A stretch of DNA of 64,000 bases, taken from Waltergamsia citrina (lineage: Eukaryota > Ascomycota > Sordariomycetes > Hypocreales > Bionectriaceae). The translations under genes and the position numbers were made by a program. The stretch is taken from assembly GCA_022814615.1 (NCBI GenBank), contig JAKLNE010000001.1:1240001-1304000 (forward strand), given 5' to 3'. The notes under the pieces are model-generated. The model saw nothing but the letters and a program-made list of their open reading frames with translations. It did no database searches and was not told the DNA's origin. Shown here piece after piece: positions 34,865-47,000 of this stretch; within the stretch, counting starts at the first letter, position 1, and each line of letters opens with the position of its first letter.

Positions 34865-37836
34865 GGTGGAGATTGTTTGGTGTCGTTTGCCCGACACGGC
34901 CGATGATGTTGCTCGGGGTCGGAAGAGAGAAGAAAAAGAGTTATGGGTTGGAAAAGTGGTGATAGCTGTGAGCAGCTTCGTTAGGATAGTCGTAGTTGGC
35001 GGGCTTGTGATGTGATGTGATGTGGTGGATCGTGAGCGACCAGGCTGGCGGATGCTGACGCAGTACGTACGAGCAAAAGCTAAGGTACCTGCAGCTCAGG
35101 CTAGTACAGGGTCGTTGTGCGGTAACGGGAGCATGTTATTCCTGCCACAAGCTTCTAGCGCCATTATGTAAGCAAGATCTGGAGAAGAGCATTATCTTGA
35201 GGCACTAGATCGGCCAATTTATTCGTCTGAACATTTGCAACAAGTCTATGGAGATGGGGTATCCTCTGAGTGACTGAGAATTGGAGGTGAAGTTCAATCG
35301 GAAACCAATGGCACTCAAAGCCTTCTAAAGATTTGAGGGCTGATCATACATCCTACTTCGTAAGATCGACAAGCTACTTACACAAGGTATGATCGGGCTA
35401 CAAATTAGACGTTAGAGTCGAGTACGAAAAGTATCAGCTTTATTTTTTGCCATTGATGAACACTGTACTGCCCTTGATAGTTCACATCAACAACGCTGAT
35501 TTGATATCTAAACGAGAGTAAAGGCGTCGTCTGTTGCGACACGTCTTTCTTATCTGGCATAGCTCGGAAGTCCACCCGAAGCTCCCATGCGGCACATGTT
35601 CATCCCACACATAGACAGTCGCAGAGTTGCAAATCACATACGTCAGGTAACAATTCACCTTTTTTTTCCCTCTCCCTTTGAATAGGACGGGAGGGAGGGA
35701 GCTAAGCGACTACCTATCTTGTCCATAAGATGTGGTTCTTGGCGGCGAGTTCTGAAAATAGCACAAACAGGGTCATCCAGTGTGGCTGAGCGCAGCGAAT
35801 CCTCTAATACATGTACGGCCCGCAGCGATCTCATCTTATTCTTTGATATGGAACAGGGAAAGATTTGAAGCAACACGGGTGCATTGCCACCTTTTTTGCG
35901 GCTGTGGCTTTGGGGGAAATCATAATACTCTCAATGCGTACCTTTTTGGGCCGTTAATTGTTGCCAAACCGGTAGTACAGGCCGTTATTTCGGCATGGGT
36001 GCTGCGGAAACAAGAACGGCAACATTCCATTCCATGGGCACTGCCAAGCCTTGTTTCCAGTGATATGTGGCCTATTGACAACGTGGTCGACCAGTAGACA
36101 GCTGAGCTGTTGGACCGTTGTCTTAGAGCTGCTTGGCAGGCTACTTTTCGTTTGTAGGGACAGCGGTAAGACATCTAAGCGCTGAACGCGGCGAAACAAG
36201 CTAGTATGTGTAGATAGATATCCGAGAACGGGAGAGGTCCCGCGGAGAGGCCCTTCGTGAAGGATTCTAGCAGAGATTACCTTGTCCTCTAAGACATTGA
36301 GAGGACTAATGACCAAGGCCGGTGGGATCTTGAGATACTAATCCGCATATGCGAGTACGAGGTGAAGAAGAGTAGGTAGTAGGTAGTAGGTAGCATCAGG
36401 ACTCTTGGTTCAGGTACAGACGGGGAGAAGGTTAAGTTGGATGGCACCCTGGCACAGACCCGGCTGACGTTTTGATGTTCATGCCGGCCCCTGACAGATG
36501 GTGGGATGGGCAGGGCACCATGATCCATCCATCATCGTCATCATTATCAGCATCAGGCATTAGGTAGACATGCGGGTGTTGGTGATGTTGCTTTTGTGCT
36601 AACATGTTCAACTTTTACTGAACACAACCCAGCTGCTGTTGTCAGCACCAGGGTTGCTGGAATGTTACCAAATGTAGGCGTATAAGACAAGTAGGTAGTA
36701 GGTAGGTCACTTTGCTGATGCTAGCGGCCTAGGAGTTTAGTAGTGGAAGGCTGGCGCAGTCGCTGAAGACGGATAAGGTACCTAGCAGGTCTCCGCTGTA
36801 CTCGTAGGTAGGCCCGCCGTTGGGTTGGACGGTAACGGTGCCGCGACGGTGGCTTGTGGGAGGCAAGACAAGCGCTAACGGTTGAGTACCTTACAGCGTA
36901 CCATTTCTCTGGTTCCTGCTAAATTAAGGTACCTGCTTGCACTAGTAATTGCTCATCATCTGCGGGCTTGGCCTGACCCAGAACTCGTGGAGTCGCTATA
37001 GTACTAATGTATGAGTACAGTACGGTAACAGTATTATTTACAGGTAAGGGTTAGGGAGAATTATTAGAAAGGGCTGCCCCGCCACGCCACTCACTGCCTT
37101 ACCTTACACTACGACTCCCTCCACTACTCTCTCTAGTCCTGGTACTAAGGATTACTCTACCACTACTACTACTACTACTTGTACAGCCCCTCCTCCCCTC
37201 AAAGCTCAAGCTTAGCCTCAGGCTCTTCTTCTCAAGACTTCAAATCAACAGCCAGCCCTCTCTCATCATCTTCAATTCTATTCTTGCTTTCCTTCTTGCC
37301 GATTTTCAACAACTACCCTGACCGTCAAAGGGTTCAGAGCTGCACAGCTCCCCAAACAGCTTCAACGAAACCCCACTTCTTCAAGCAAGCTAGCAACCAT
37401 CCACCCACCACTCTAACAACATCGCAACGCTTGGCGCGACGGTAGCTTCGGTTGCTTCCACCACTGCTACTGCTGCTCGTAATAACAAGACGAACCAAGA
37501 CGAGAGAGCCGAGTATTACGAATAACACTCGTAGCTCCCACCCCCCACCAACAACAACATTATTTCCTCCCACGCCTGAAGCCGGTCTCTGGCCCATCCT
37601 GCTACTCCCCGACACCAGCCTTGTCTCGTCTCTTGTCTCGAGCCTGGGTCGCTGACTCCGCTCTCGTTTCTGCTCTACGAGTAATCGCCTCTCACCAACC
37701 CGAGCTTCTGCGCAAAACCCTCTCCCACCTCGTGTTCTACCTATTATTACCGCAACAGCTCAGCATAGCATAGCACAGAACCGCGCCGTACTGCACCCTT
37801 TTCCGCACAAGCGCCCACTTCAGCCCTTCTGCAGTC
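34865..37836. promoter_or_regulatory. Shared upstream region, RPN12 and Skt5-like gene
   Basis: Nearly 3 kb without a supported gene. 35080-36960 contains repeated TAGGTAGTAGG and GGTACCT words (for example 36372-36393, 36690-36704, 36774-36812). From 37013 to 37836 there is no ATG on the plus strand (824 nt); the stretch is C/T/A-rich with a CTA repeat at 37161-37178, and it looks like a long 5' leader for the Skt5-like gene. Confidence 0.6.
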
Positions 37837-40728
37837 ATGGCGCCAGGCGGAGATCTGGGCGCAACCTTCGTTCCTGGCGGTTGGGACGATTACTACATGC
37901 CCGAGGTGGTCGCCCCTGCTCCCCAAAGGTATGTTCTCTTTCTTTTTCTTTTTTTTATCCTTCTTCTTCTTCTCCTCGTCGTCATTATCCGGCCATGTGG
38001 GCTGTATGATGTACCCCTGCTCTTTCGCTGCCTTGCCCTTAGCCTGGCCTTGTTCAGCTTAGCCCTGTTCTGCCTTGTCTATCCTCTGACCTGCGTTCGG
38101 CGGCCCTGTTTCACCTCTAAGCGAATCGTCCCTTTTACCATAACATTCCAATCTCCCCTCCCCCCCGAATCTGGTAATTGGGTGCCCAGCCTAGCTTTCG
38201 CTGTTGCTGGCCCTGGCCCGGCCCGCGTCCCTCTTCAGCTTTAATACGAGACCTGGGAAAACTGAAAGTGTGGGGGTATACTTGCTGACCGTTATTGTTC
38301 TTTGTTGCGCATAGGGTCACTCCTCAGGTGCCCCAGAACATGCAAGAGGACCTCCAACGCATGGAACTCGAAGCTAGAGACGCCAATAAGCCAGGCTCCG
38401 AATCTGCCTCCCGACATTCTCGAGACCCGTCCTTGTCGACGTGGATGCGCCCATCGCAACAACAATCCGACAACTCCTCCAACAGCTACCCGTCCAAGAA
38501 CCCCGCCATGGCGAGCTCCGGCCCCAACTTCTCGCGTTTCCCCGTCTTCGACAAGAAGAACACCAACATTCCGCCCTCCGACGATGAAAAGGAAGTTATC
38601 CTCTCCGACGCCCGCGACCATGTTCTCGGCTCTCAGAATGTCTCCATGCAGATCACCTGGGCTCGCGATGTCCTCAACTGGGCGGAAATCATGATGGAGG
38701 CCGCTACCCGCGACTACCCCAACAACCGACCCCCCACCCCTGAGACGCAACACCGCCTCCGCGAAGATGCCCGAAACATCATCACATACCTCGCCGGTCA
38801 GGAACACCCGGAAGCACTTTACATCAAGTCCAAGTGGCTCGAATTTGGAAAATTCGGAAATCGCATCGATAAACGCGAGGCTTACAATGGCTACAAGAAA
38901 GCCGCAGAACTCGGCCAGCGCCGAGCAGAATATCGCATGGGTATGTTGTACGAGCAGTCAAACGACACATCCAGGGCCAAGGAACATTACTACAAAGGAC
39001 TCGGTCACAACGACTCGGCTGCAAAGTACAGGCTTGGTATGATGAGCTTGTTGGGTCAGCTGGGTGAGGCCAAGGACTACCAGACAGGTCTGGAGCGCAT
39101 CAAATCCGCTGCTGATAGCGCCGATGAAGACTCCCCACAAGGGGCTTTTGTATATGGTATGCTTGTTAGTCGCGAGCTGCCAGATATTTACATTCCCGAC
39201 TCGCTGCTCCCTAACAACCTCGATACCGCTCGCTTGTACGTGGAAAAGGCAGCCTATTTGGGCTTCGCCAAGGCCCAGCACAAGATGGGACAAGCGTACG
39301 AACTCTGTCAATTGAATTGCGAGTTCAACGCCGCCTACTCTCTGCACTACTACGGCCTCGCCGCAAACCAGGGTAACGCTGAAGCCGCCCTTGGTGTCAG
39401 CCGATGGTTCCTCTTTGGTTATGAGGGGGTTTTCGAGAAGAATGAAGAATTCGCCTATAAATATGCGCAGCAGGCTGCCTCACAGAAGCTTCCAACGGGC
39501 GAGTTTGCCATGGGTTACTACAGCGAAATTGGTATTCACGTTCCCAAGAGCGTCACCGAGGCACGCAAATGGTATCAGATTGCCGCTGATCACGGCAACA
39601 CCGATGCAATTGGTCGTTTGGAGTCTCTCAGCCAAGACAAGACCTTGTCCAAGACAGACCACGAAACGACCACACTCGGGAGGATCAAATCTCAGCACGG
39701 TTCGATGAGGGGCAAGAGGCCGGATCGCTTCAAGCAGCCTGCCACATCGATGCCGACTCTGAACGAAGACGCTCGAGGATCACCCCGCCCTGGTGCTGGG
39801 CCTGGTGGCCCTCCAAAGTCACATGCTCCAGCCCCTTACCCTGAAGACGACAGGCCACCATATCCTCCAGGCGGAGCTCGACCTAAATCTGCAGCGCCTT
39901 ACCCCGAGGATGACGTCCGTGGACCCGGCTACGGCGGCCCCCCGCCCCATGGCCGCGGACCACAAGCCGATCGCCCCGGAAGTGCTTTCGGTGTGGCAGG
40001 ACACGGCCCTGGACACGGGCCTGGCCCTGGAGGAAGAGGCATGTCGGCTTCGCAGTCCATGGGCAACCTTCACCCCTCAGCACAACAACACCCCGATCCT
40101 CGTGGTAGAGTTTCGTCGACCGGTGGTCATGGAGCTGGTCACTTCCGTCAGCCAAGTCCCGGAGGCCCTCAAGGGCATTATCCTGGCGGCGATCCTCATG
40201 GTCGTTCCGCAAGCTCTGCACCTTACCCTGGAGGCGGTAATGGTGGCGGCCGATACTCACAGGGTGGAATTCCTCCAGCCGGTAGCAACCCTGCCGGCCG
40301 TGGACAGGATCCTCGCATGTCGAACCCGAATCTGCCATACCAGCAGCCGGATCGACACACTCCAGGCCCGCAAGATGCTGGGCGGCTCAACGCCATGCCT
40401 CAACAGCAGCAGAGGCACTCTCAAGGCCAAGGCGGTGGTCGACGTCCCGTGGGCAGCTCGCCGGGCCCTGACAGGGTGGGAAGCGCTCCTCCGACGCAAA
40501 TGCCAAGGCCAGACCAGAAGCCGAGTCCGGCTCCAAGCCCGGCTCCCAGCGCGGCCACTATGCCAGTTGGGAACCCTCCCAAACCACAATCTGGCAAGGG
40601 ACCGGCAACGTTCGAGGATATGGGCATTCCCCAGGGCAAGCAGGATGGTGATTGTGTAAGTCTACCCTGAAAAAACATGCTTCTACTTAAGGGATGCATT
40701 GCTAACATAAACACAGGTGGTAATGTAA
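37837..40728 (+). CDS. Skt5/Chs4-type chitin synthase activator, Sel1 repeats, CaaX end
   Basis: In yeast, Skt5/Chs4 activates chitin synthase III and ties it to the septins at the plasma membrane. Three exons: 37837-37928, 38315-40655, 40717-40728, giving 814 aa. Seen: a short N-terminus (PGGWDDYYMPEVV), an Asn/Ser-rich region, then Sel1 repeats across about residues 200-470 (AAELGQRRAEYRMGMLYEQ, KAAYLGFAKAQHKMGQAYE, YGLAANQGNAEAALGVSRW, YQIAADHGNTDAIGRLESL), then a Pro/Gly/Gln-rich disordered tail. The last 12-nt exon encodes Val-Val-Met-stop, so the protein ends CVVM, a CaaX prenylation box like the CVIM of yeast Skt5. Without that exon the frame would end in SLP and lose the box. Intron 1 is unusually long for this window (386 nt). 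Confidence 0.9.
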
Positions 40729-41105
40729 ACATCGCAATCAATTCAGAAAAGGTACATAACGGTCACATAGTGGCTACATGAAACAGCTAGCCCACCTTTG
40801 TATTAAGGCTTAGCTGTCGAAAGCGTTAGAAAATCGCGTTAAAAGGAGTCGTATAGGGGGGTTCATGTTCTTTTTGAGAAACGATGATACATTTGGCTAG
40901 GCATTGGTTGGTTCTTTATTTATGTCTAGGTTTACGTTGATATCCCGCGAAAGCTGCACCTGCTTTAAGTCGTTGTGCGAATATATTTTAGAACCTATAT
41001 GCAACAAGCATAGTCTTGTCGTTCTTCTCACATGGTGATGTGTTTGTTTGCTTTCGTATAGTTCGTCTACAAGTAGGGGAGGGGCCTGCTTCGGCTTTGG
41101 AAGTC
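40729..41105. other. Convergent 3' region, Skt5-like and MFS genes
   Basis: 377 bp with both 3' UTRs. Nothing else seen. Confidence 0.6.
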
Positions 41106-42756
41106 CTACACTTTGCCCTTCCACCCCTGCCCTAACTTCCTCATCCTCACAACCTTCGAACTGAACAAAAACGCAAACCCAAAAGCCAGCGCCGTCCCCG
41201 AAAAAGCTTGCAACCCCTTATAATTCCCTCCCATCCTATCCACAATCGCCCCCGCAATCGGCGGGCCCGTCAACACGGCAAACGACACAATCGTAAACAC
41301 CATCCCCATCCTAACCCCCAACTTCCTCAAATCACTCGTCAAAAACGACAAGGCCGCAGGAAACAAACTCTGCACCCCACCCGCAAAGAACCCATACACG
41401 ACGGTCCAGATGTACACAGCTACGGGGGAGTCGACGGCCATCCAGGTGAAGACTAGGGTGGAGGTTATGCCGCAGATGGGGATGAAGATGTTTACGGCGC
41501 CGAGGCGGTCGGCGATGTAGTTGGGGAGGATGCGGCCGATGCAGCCGGTGCCGTTGAGGATGAGGAGGAGGTCGAGGGAGGTTTCGAAGGAGAAGGGATT
41601 GGTGGTGAGGCCTTCGCGGGAGAAGCGGGGGAGGTAGTAGAAGGGGATGTAGACGCCCCAGAAGAACTGTGTGGCCAGATTAGTATATACATCGTTTCCA
41701 TTCCATAAAAGTAGTTGATAAAAAAAGGGGGGGGAGGGGAGGTTTTCGCTTACACAGAACGCTGCCATGGCGTAGAAAGTATACTCCATCTCCTTAAACG
41801 CCTTCAACTCAACAAGCGGCCCAGCTCTCCTCGGCCGAACCCTAGGTCTGCTCAAAAAGTTGGAGACCATCAAACAGCCCAGCTGAATGAACCCAATAGC
41901 ACGAATCGTCCAGGGGAACCCAATCCTAGGCAGCAACTGTCTCGCCATAGTCGGGAAAACCAGTCCTCCAGTAACAGCACCACACGCAGCCAAACCAAGA
42001 GCAAGAGCTCTCTTCTTAAGGAAATAAGTCGAGAGCAGAGCAAGGGAAGGACAGAAAAGACATCCATTTCCAATGCCGATGCACAAGCCTTGCGCGAGCA
42101 TGAATTGCCAGTATTGGGTACACAGCGAAGTGCAGAAGATACCAGTCAGTTGAAAGACGCTACCGATGATAAAGACCGGCCGGAAAAGACCCGCATCGGT
42201 GAGTCTGCCTGTGAAGGTGCCGAGGAAGAACAGCAAGAAGACTGTCACGGAGCCGATGAAGGATATCTCGAACGATGAGCGCTCGGGGAGTAATTCCGGG
42301 AGATAGTCCTGCCAGACGCCAAAGGAGTTGATCCATCCCCAGCTGTTAGAGATGACAAAGTGCGCCGATAAACCTAGACATAAAAGTCAGATAAATAAAA
42401 TCATTTCGTTTTAAGAAGACAAAGAGATACACACATTGAGACCACGCAAGCCAGCCGCCATCCGGAGGCGGACCTGGATCATAGCTCGACCGCGACGCGA
42501 CACTGCTGGCAACTCGATCCAGGATACTAGGAGCTCCATCATCATCGTCGTCGTCATCAGTTTGATCATCCTCCTGAATCTCTCCTGCTGGCGGACTCGA
42601 CGATGCTGGTCGATTAGCGCTCTCCAAATCGCTACTGCTATCGGCCGTCTTATATCTCTGCGCAACATCTTTGTCCGTCAAGTTTTTTTCGACTGCGGCG
42701 ACAGCATTCCCCTCGGAGCCCTTCTCCGGATCGGTGTATCCAACAGCGTCGCCCAT
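41106..42756 (-). CDS. MFS transporter, monocarboxylate (MCT/SLC16-like) type
   Basis: Predicted 12-helix plasma-membrane carrier. Exons 42435-42756, 41754-42373, 41106-41666 give 500 aa. Residues 1-95 are cytoplasmic, Ser/Asp-rich with an Asp run. The first membrane segment is preceded by PPDGGWLAW, the DGG(W) signature of fungal MCT-like carriers. Further motifs: FTGRLTDAG (loop 2-3, MFS signature-like), GIGNGCLFCPSLALLSTYF, FLKKRALALGLAACGAVTGG. A basic loop RPRVRPRRAGP separates the two six-helix halves. The cargo cannot be told from sequence; fungal relatives are proposed to carry monocarboxylates or other small organic acids, and many remain untested. The intron at 41667-41753 contains a long purine run. 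Confidence 0.88.
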
Positions 42757-43754
42757 ATCGGCTTCGGGTCGGCACTAGATGCCGTGACTGCGAGTGGTCC
42801 AAATTTACAAGGTGAACATTTATGAGTTTTCACCGGAATACATGACAATTTCAAATCAACAATGTCCTTATTGTGACACTGGGCATAACGGGATAGCCTA
42901 TAAACCGTAGCCCTTCACGAAAGATGCATCAAAAAAGTTGATGGAGGGGAAGATTGTTAGGATGTGCGCCGGTCCAGCTGGGACCGCAACCGGTGGTTGG
43001 CCTTGGCATTCATCGTCCGGCCTCGCTCCGCCAGTGCTGCTGTCAATCGGCAATGACAAATCATTGTCATCGGGCGCCGCTCTTCCCAGGAAATATGCCA
43101 TGAGTGCAGGCCTGATTCCTGTCCGTGGAGTGGTGGAGAATCTGACCCTTGCCGAACCGACAACGGCTTGCGGTTCTTATTCCCGGCCGAGCCCCGTGGG
43201 GCACAATCAATTGCCACATCTAGTTGCGTTCGCCGGCTATATCTTTAAGCGTCGGGAAAGGACTACGGGAATGGGGTTGCATACTGGATATCATCAGCAG
43301 AGTATCGTCTTTACATCGAGCCCGCTCCAGCTGGCCCCAAACAGACTTCGAGATCCAGCGAGTCACCACGCATGCGACGATGTCTTAGTTCTGACCAGGA
43401 CTTCAACTAAAAACAGGAAACATTAAGCGCAACGATTCACGATGATGCATCTAGATAGCCTTCGCAAGCAGGTTGTTGATCATTAATGGGCTATTACGGT
43501 GGTTCTGACATACATTCTCCGCAACTTAAAGTGATACTCCCAAGTTCCCACTATCAACCGTTGCACCGCCCGTCCAAGAAATGGTGATCAAATAAATCTC
43601 GAACCCGCAGCATATTCCCACACATAGCAACTTGGCTTCCAGACATTGTCGTAGTGTCTGACCATTACAGATTGCCTGCACCTCGATACAGTCTTCAATC
43701 ACCACTCGTCTTCTTCATTGATTTCGACCCCGAAGGCACAAAGCCCCAGAGGTT
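42757..43754. other. Intergenic, MFS promoter and 3' end of the repeat-protein gene
   Basis: 1.0 kb. A plus-strand frame at 42938-43426 (162 codons) has no motif, and its composition does not stand out from the flanking sequence, so I do not call it. No RNA gene seen. Confidence 0.5.
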
Positions 43755-44075
43755 TCACCGACCGGTGCCTTCCCCTGCTTCTCGCTTCATCTCGTAATGA
43801 GGGGAGTCAACTCGACAACGCGCTGCCTCACAGCCGTTGTCAGTCCATCCAACCTGGAAGTCGTCACCCCACCACACTCGCAGGTCTAGACCCACGCGAA
43901 GAGTGATTAGCACTGAAGTGATATTGGTGTATCCCTCCAAAGTGACGGGGGTCAGCTGGCAGCTCCCGTTGGGGTATGATGGACAAGCAGGAACGCGCTT
44001 GGTCTCGGACCAAGGAACGGACTCTGCGGTCCCAGTCTCTTGGTTGTAAGTGTATGCAGAGATTTCGAACTCGCA
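43755..44075 (-). other. Coding-like continuation after an in-frame TAG
   Basis: Directly after the TAG that ends the secreted repeat protein, the same frame stays open for 106 codons to a TGA at 43755-43757. It reads like the rest of a folded secreted domain: CEFEISAYTYN, a regularly spaced cysteine set (five Cys), an N-glycosylation site in GYTNITS, and LRVWWGDDFQVGWTDNGC. This looks like genuine domain sequence, not UTR. It could be reached by readthrough, by an in-frame 51-nt intron (44039-44089, donor GTAACG, acceptor AAG), or could be a remnant left by a nonsense mutation or sequencing error. Confidence 0.6.
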
Positions 44076-47000
44076 CTACTGTTCGTTACCCTCTGCAGCG
44101 CATCCGAGGCTGACGCCATACAAGTTGAACTTGAAGCATGGCAAAGAGAAATGAGGGCCGACGCCGATTTCAGCTGTGTCACTTGATCCGTCTCCCATAG
44201 ATGTCGAAAGTGAAGGAGGCAAAAACTCGACCAGCTGACCACCGGATGAAGGGAGGAACTGGCCAAGTTGAGATGATGGTGGAACGACCGAAAACCCTTC
44301 AGAAAACCAAATCCCGTTAATGGGGTTGAGCACAGGTCCAGACTCAATGTCATCAAACTGAATTTCGTCAGCCTTGCGAGATCAAGTTGAAGAATTCACA
44401 TGTGAGACTTACGTCTAAAGTGTTGTTTCCAATCACTCCGCCTGCAGGGCATAGCGTTGGGGCGCTTGGGATTGGAGTCTCAGTCGGAGTTTCCTCTGCA
44501 TCTGAGGACTCGGGCATGGATGAGCTGGGTAGTGGGCTGGGACTGTTGAGCGGTGTTGTGGACGAGATGCTAGAATTGCCCCAAGCTTCTGAGAGCCCAA
44601 GTGAACTAGTACTCCGTTAGCCAAAAGTCTCATAGATAGTTTCCTTTTGTCAGCTTACTTCTCCTGGCGGCGCACAAGTCTCGCGGCAACGATGGGAACA
44701 GTAGGCGTGGTGATGGTGGCCAGTGTTGTCAGAGGATAGTTCAATGTGTAAGTGGTTGTCTGCTCAGGAATGAGGTTGGTCCAAGTGCTTGTTTGAAGAG
44801 TTGTGCAGGGTGAACTCACAGCAGGCGAAGGGATTGCCGGCTGGGTACTCCCGTACACGACAGGCGATGGCCAAAGTGTCTGATCTGTGGGCAAACCACC
44901 AGATGCGGAATCGTAAGGCTGAGCTTGTCCAGGGACCTGAACACCGTCACCGAGAGAACCGTCACCAAGAGAATCGTCGTATGACGGGGGAGCTCCAGCA
45001 CCCCCAATGACAACTGGTCCTCCATTAGGCAATGCGGTAACAGTGTGTGTTGAAGTAAGGGTCCCAGTTACAGTGCCTGAGATGAATGGCGGGAGAACAC
45101 CGCCTCCTGGAAGAACGCTTCCATCTGAGAATACGGGTGTAAGGATTGATCCAACATGAGGCAGCATAGTCTGGACTGGTGGAACGCCACCAGCATAGTT
45201 GCTTAGGTTTGGCTGTCCAGGCACTGCACCACTGACCAAGGGACCCGGAGTGGGTTCAAAGGGAACGCCGGCGATGGTAGAGACTGCTCCAGGCGTCTGA
45301 ACAATTGTTTGAACAACCGGCGTCGGCAAACCATCTGGTCCGATGCTAATCACAGTGAAAGACGAATAGACTGCACCATTATCTGAAGGAGACGGGATAA
45401 TACCGGACGGGAGCCCAGCCACTGGAGGCAGTGCTGTGGGATATCCCACCGGGGTTTGCGTGAGAGCTGGCACCACGGGCACAGTCAAACTCGTTTCAAC
45501 AACGGTGGGCAGTCCGTCAGCTCCAAGGACGGTGTACGATGTGCAAGTGGTAGAGCCGACGTCATTTGTGAGATCTCCTTGGGAAGGGAGGTTCGGAAGA
45601 TCAGTTGGTTGCCCAGGGACGGGCAGCTGGGAAGCATCAGTAACTGGACCCAGCGGACCTGGTATGACCCAAGTTGAATCCACGACAGTAGGAAGTCCAT
45701 CAGCACCAAGGACAGTGTAGCTTGTGCACGTCGTGATGCCGGCACCATCGTCCTCAGCTGGTAGATTATTAGGAGCTGAGAACGGGAAGCCTGAGGGGAA
45801 GGGAATTTGGGAAGGGACTCCCGGAGTGGGAACACCCTGCGAGCCGGGGACGTTTGATGGATATCCGACGTTGCTATCGCCCGACGCAGTGACGGTCCAA
45901 GTGCTTTCAATGACTGTTGGAAGCCCATCAGGCCCGAAGTAAGTGAAAGTCGTGCAGGTCGTGATGTCTCCCTGACCGTTGGGTAGACTGTTACCAGCTG
46001 TTTGGGTAGGAAACCCTGAGGGAAGACTTCCGGGGATTCCAGTGGGAAGGCCAGTGAACGAGGCGCCAGTGACGACAGGCCCTGGTTGACCAGGTATCAT
46101 ACCAGAATCTGTAACAGCGGGATTTGTCGCAAGAGTGGTTTCGAAGACGGTTGGCCTGCCATCGACGCCAGTTACGGTAAAGGTGAAGCGTCCCGAGCCA
46201 TCGCCGTCGCTCGATGGACCTCCAGGTGATCCGGGAATAGGAGAGATCCCAGTTGGGAGGGCAGCCGAAGCTTCAGAAATGCCGCCTGCAGTAGGTAAGA
46301 CAATCGTCGAATCCATCACAGTAGGCAGACCGTCAGAACCGGTGAATGTATAGCTAACGCATGTTGTTATGCCGCCATCATTAGGAAGACCAAGAGTTGC
46401 AGTCGGATTACCAGGTGTTCCCTGGGGCAGACTTGAGGGGATTTCTTGTGGGTTCACAGGTGCAGACGCTACCACAGTAGACTCAAAGACAGTAGGGAGG
46501 CCATCGGCTCCGGTGACAGTGAATTGTACGGAGGTGGTGATGACTGACAATCCAGGCGGTACCGCAGAACCGACAGAGATGTTGGGGAGAGTGGTGGGAA
46601 GAACACTGCTCGCTTGATCCCCCTGATCCGTACCACCAGCAACAATCGTAGACTCAATTGCGGTGGGCAACCCATCGGCGCCAGTAATGGTAAACGTAAC
46701 GCAAGTTGTGAATGAAGGAAGTCCTTCTCCAACATTGGAAGAGAATTCGTCAGATGGTGAGCCCGAATCAGTAGCGCCAGGTAGATCAGCTGTAGGCGCG
46801 CCTGTCGCCGTTGGCCATGGGGCGGAGATAGCTTCGCCAGTGGCTGGAACATCCCCAACTTCAGACCATGTTGAATGAACGACAGTAGGTTGGCCATCGG
46901 CCCCAATGATGGTGAAAGTTGAGCAGTGGAGGCTTCCACCTTGGTCCTGGCAAGCTTCAGGCCACCCGCCCACAACATCGCCTGCAGTTTCGGTGACAGA

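Noticed and set aside
39793..40659. 288-codon plus-strand frame overlapping the Skt5-like gene
   Set aside because: It is the +1 shadow of the Pro/Gly-rich tail. The frame ending in CVVM is the one continuous with the Sel1 repeats.
42938..43426. 162-codon plus-strand frame between the MFS and repeat-protein genes
   Set aside because: No family resemblance and no plausible splice partners; expected by chance in a GC-balanced kilobase.
43590..43665. tRNA-like words (AGCCAAGTTG and GGGTTCGAG on the minus strand)
   Set aside because: Stems do not pair, spacing is short and only the two box-like words match; weaker than the remnant at 60604-60664.
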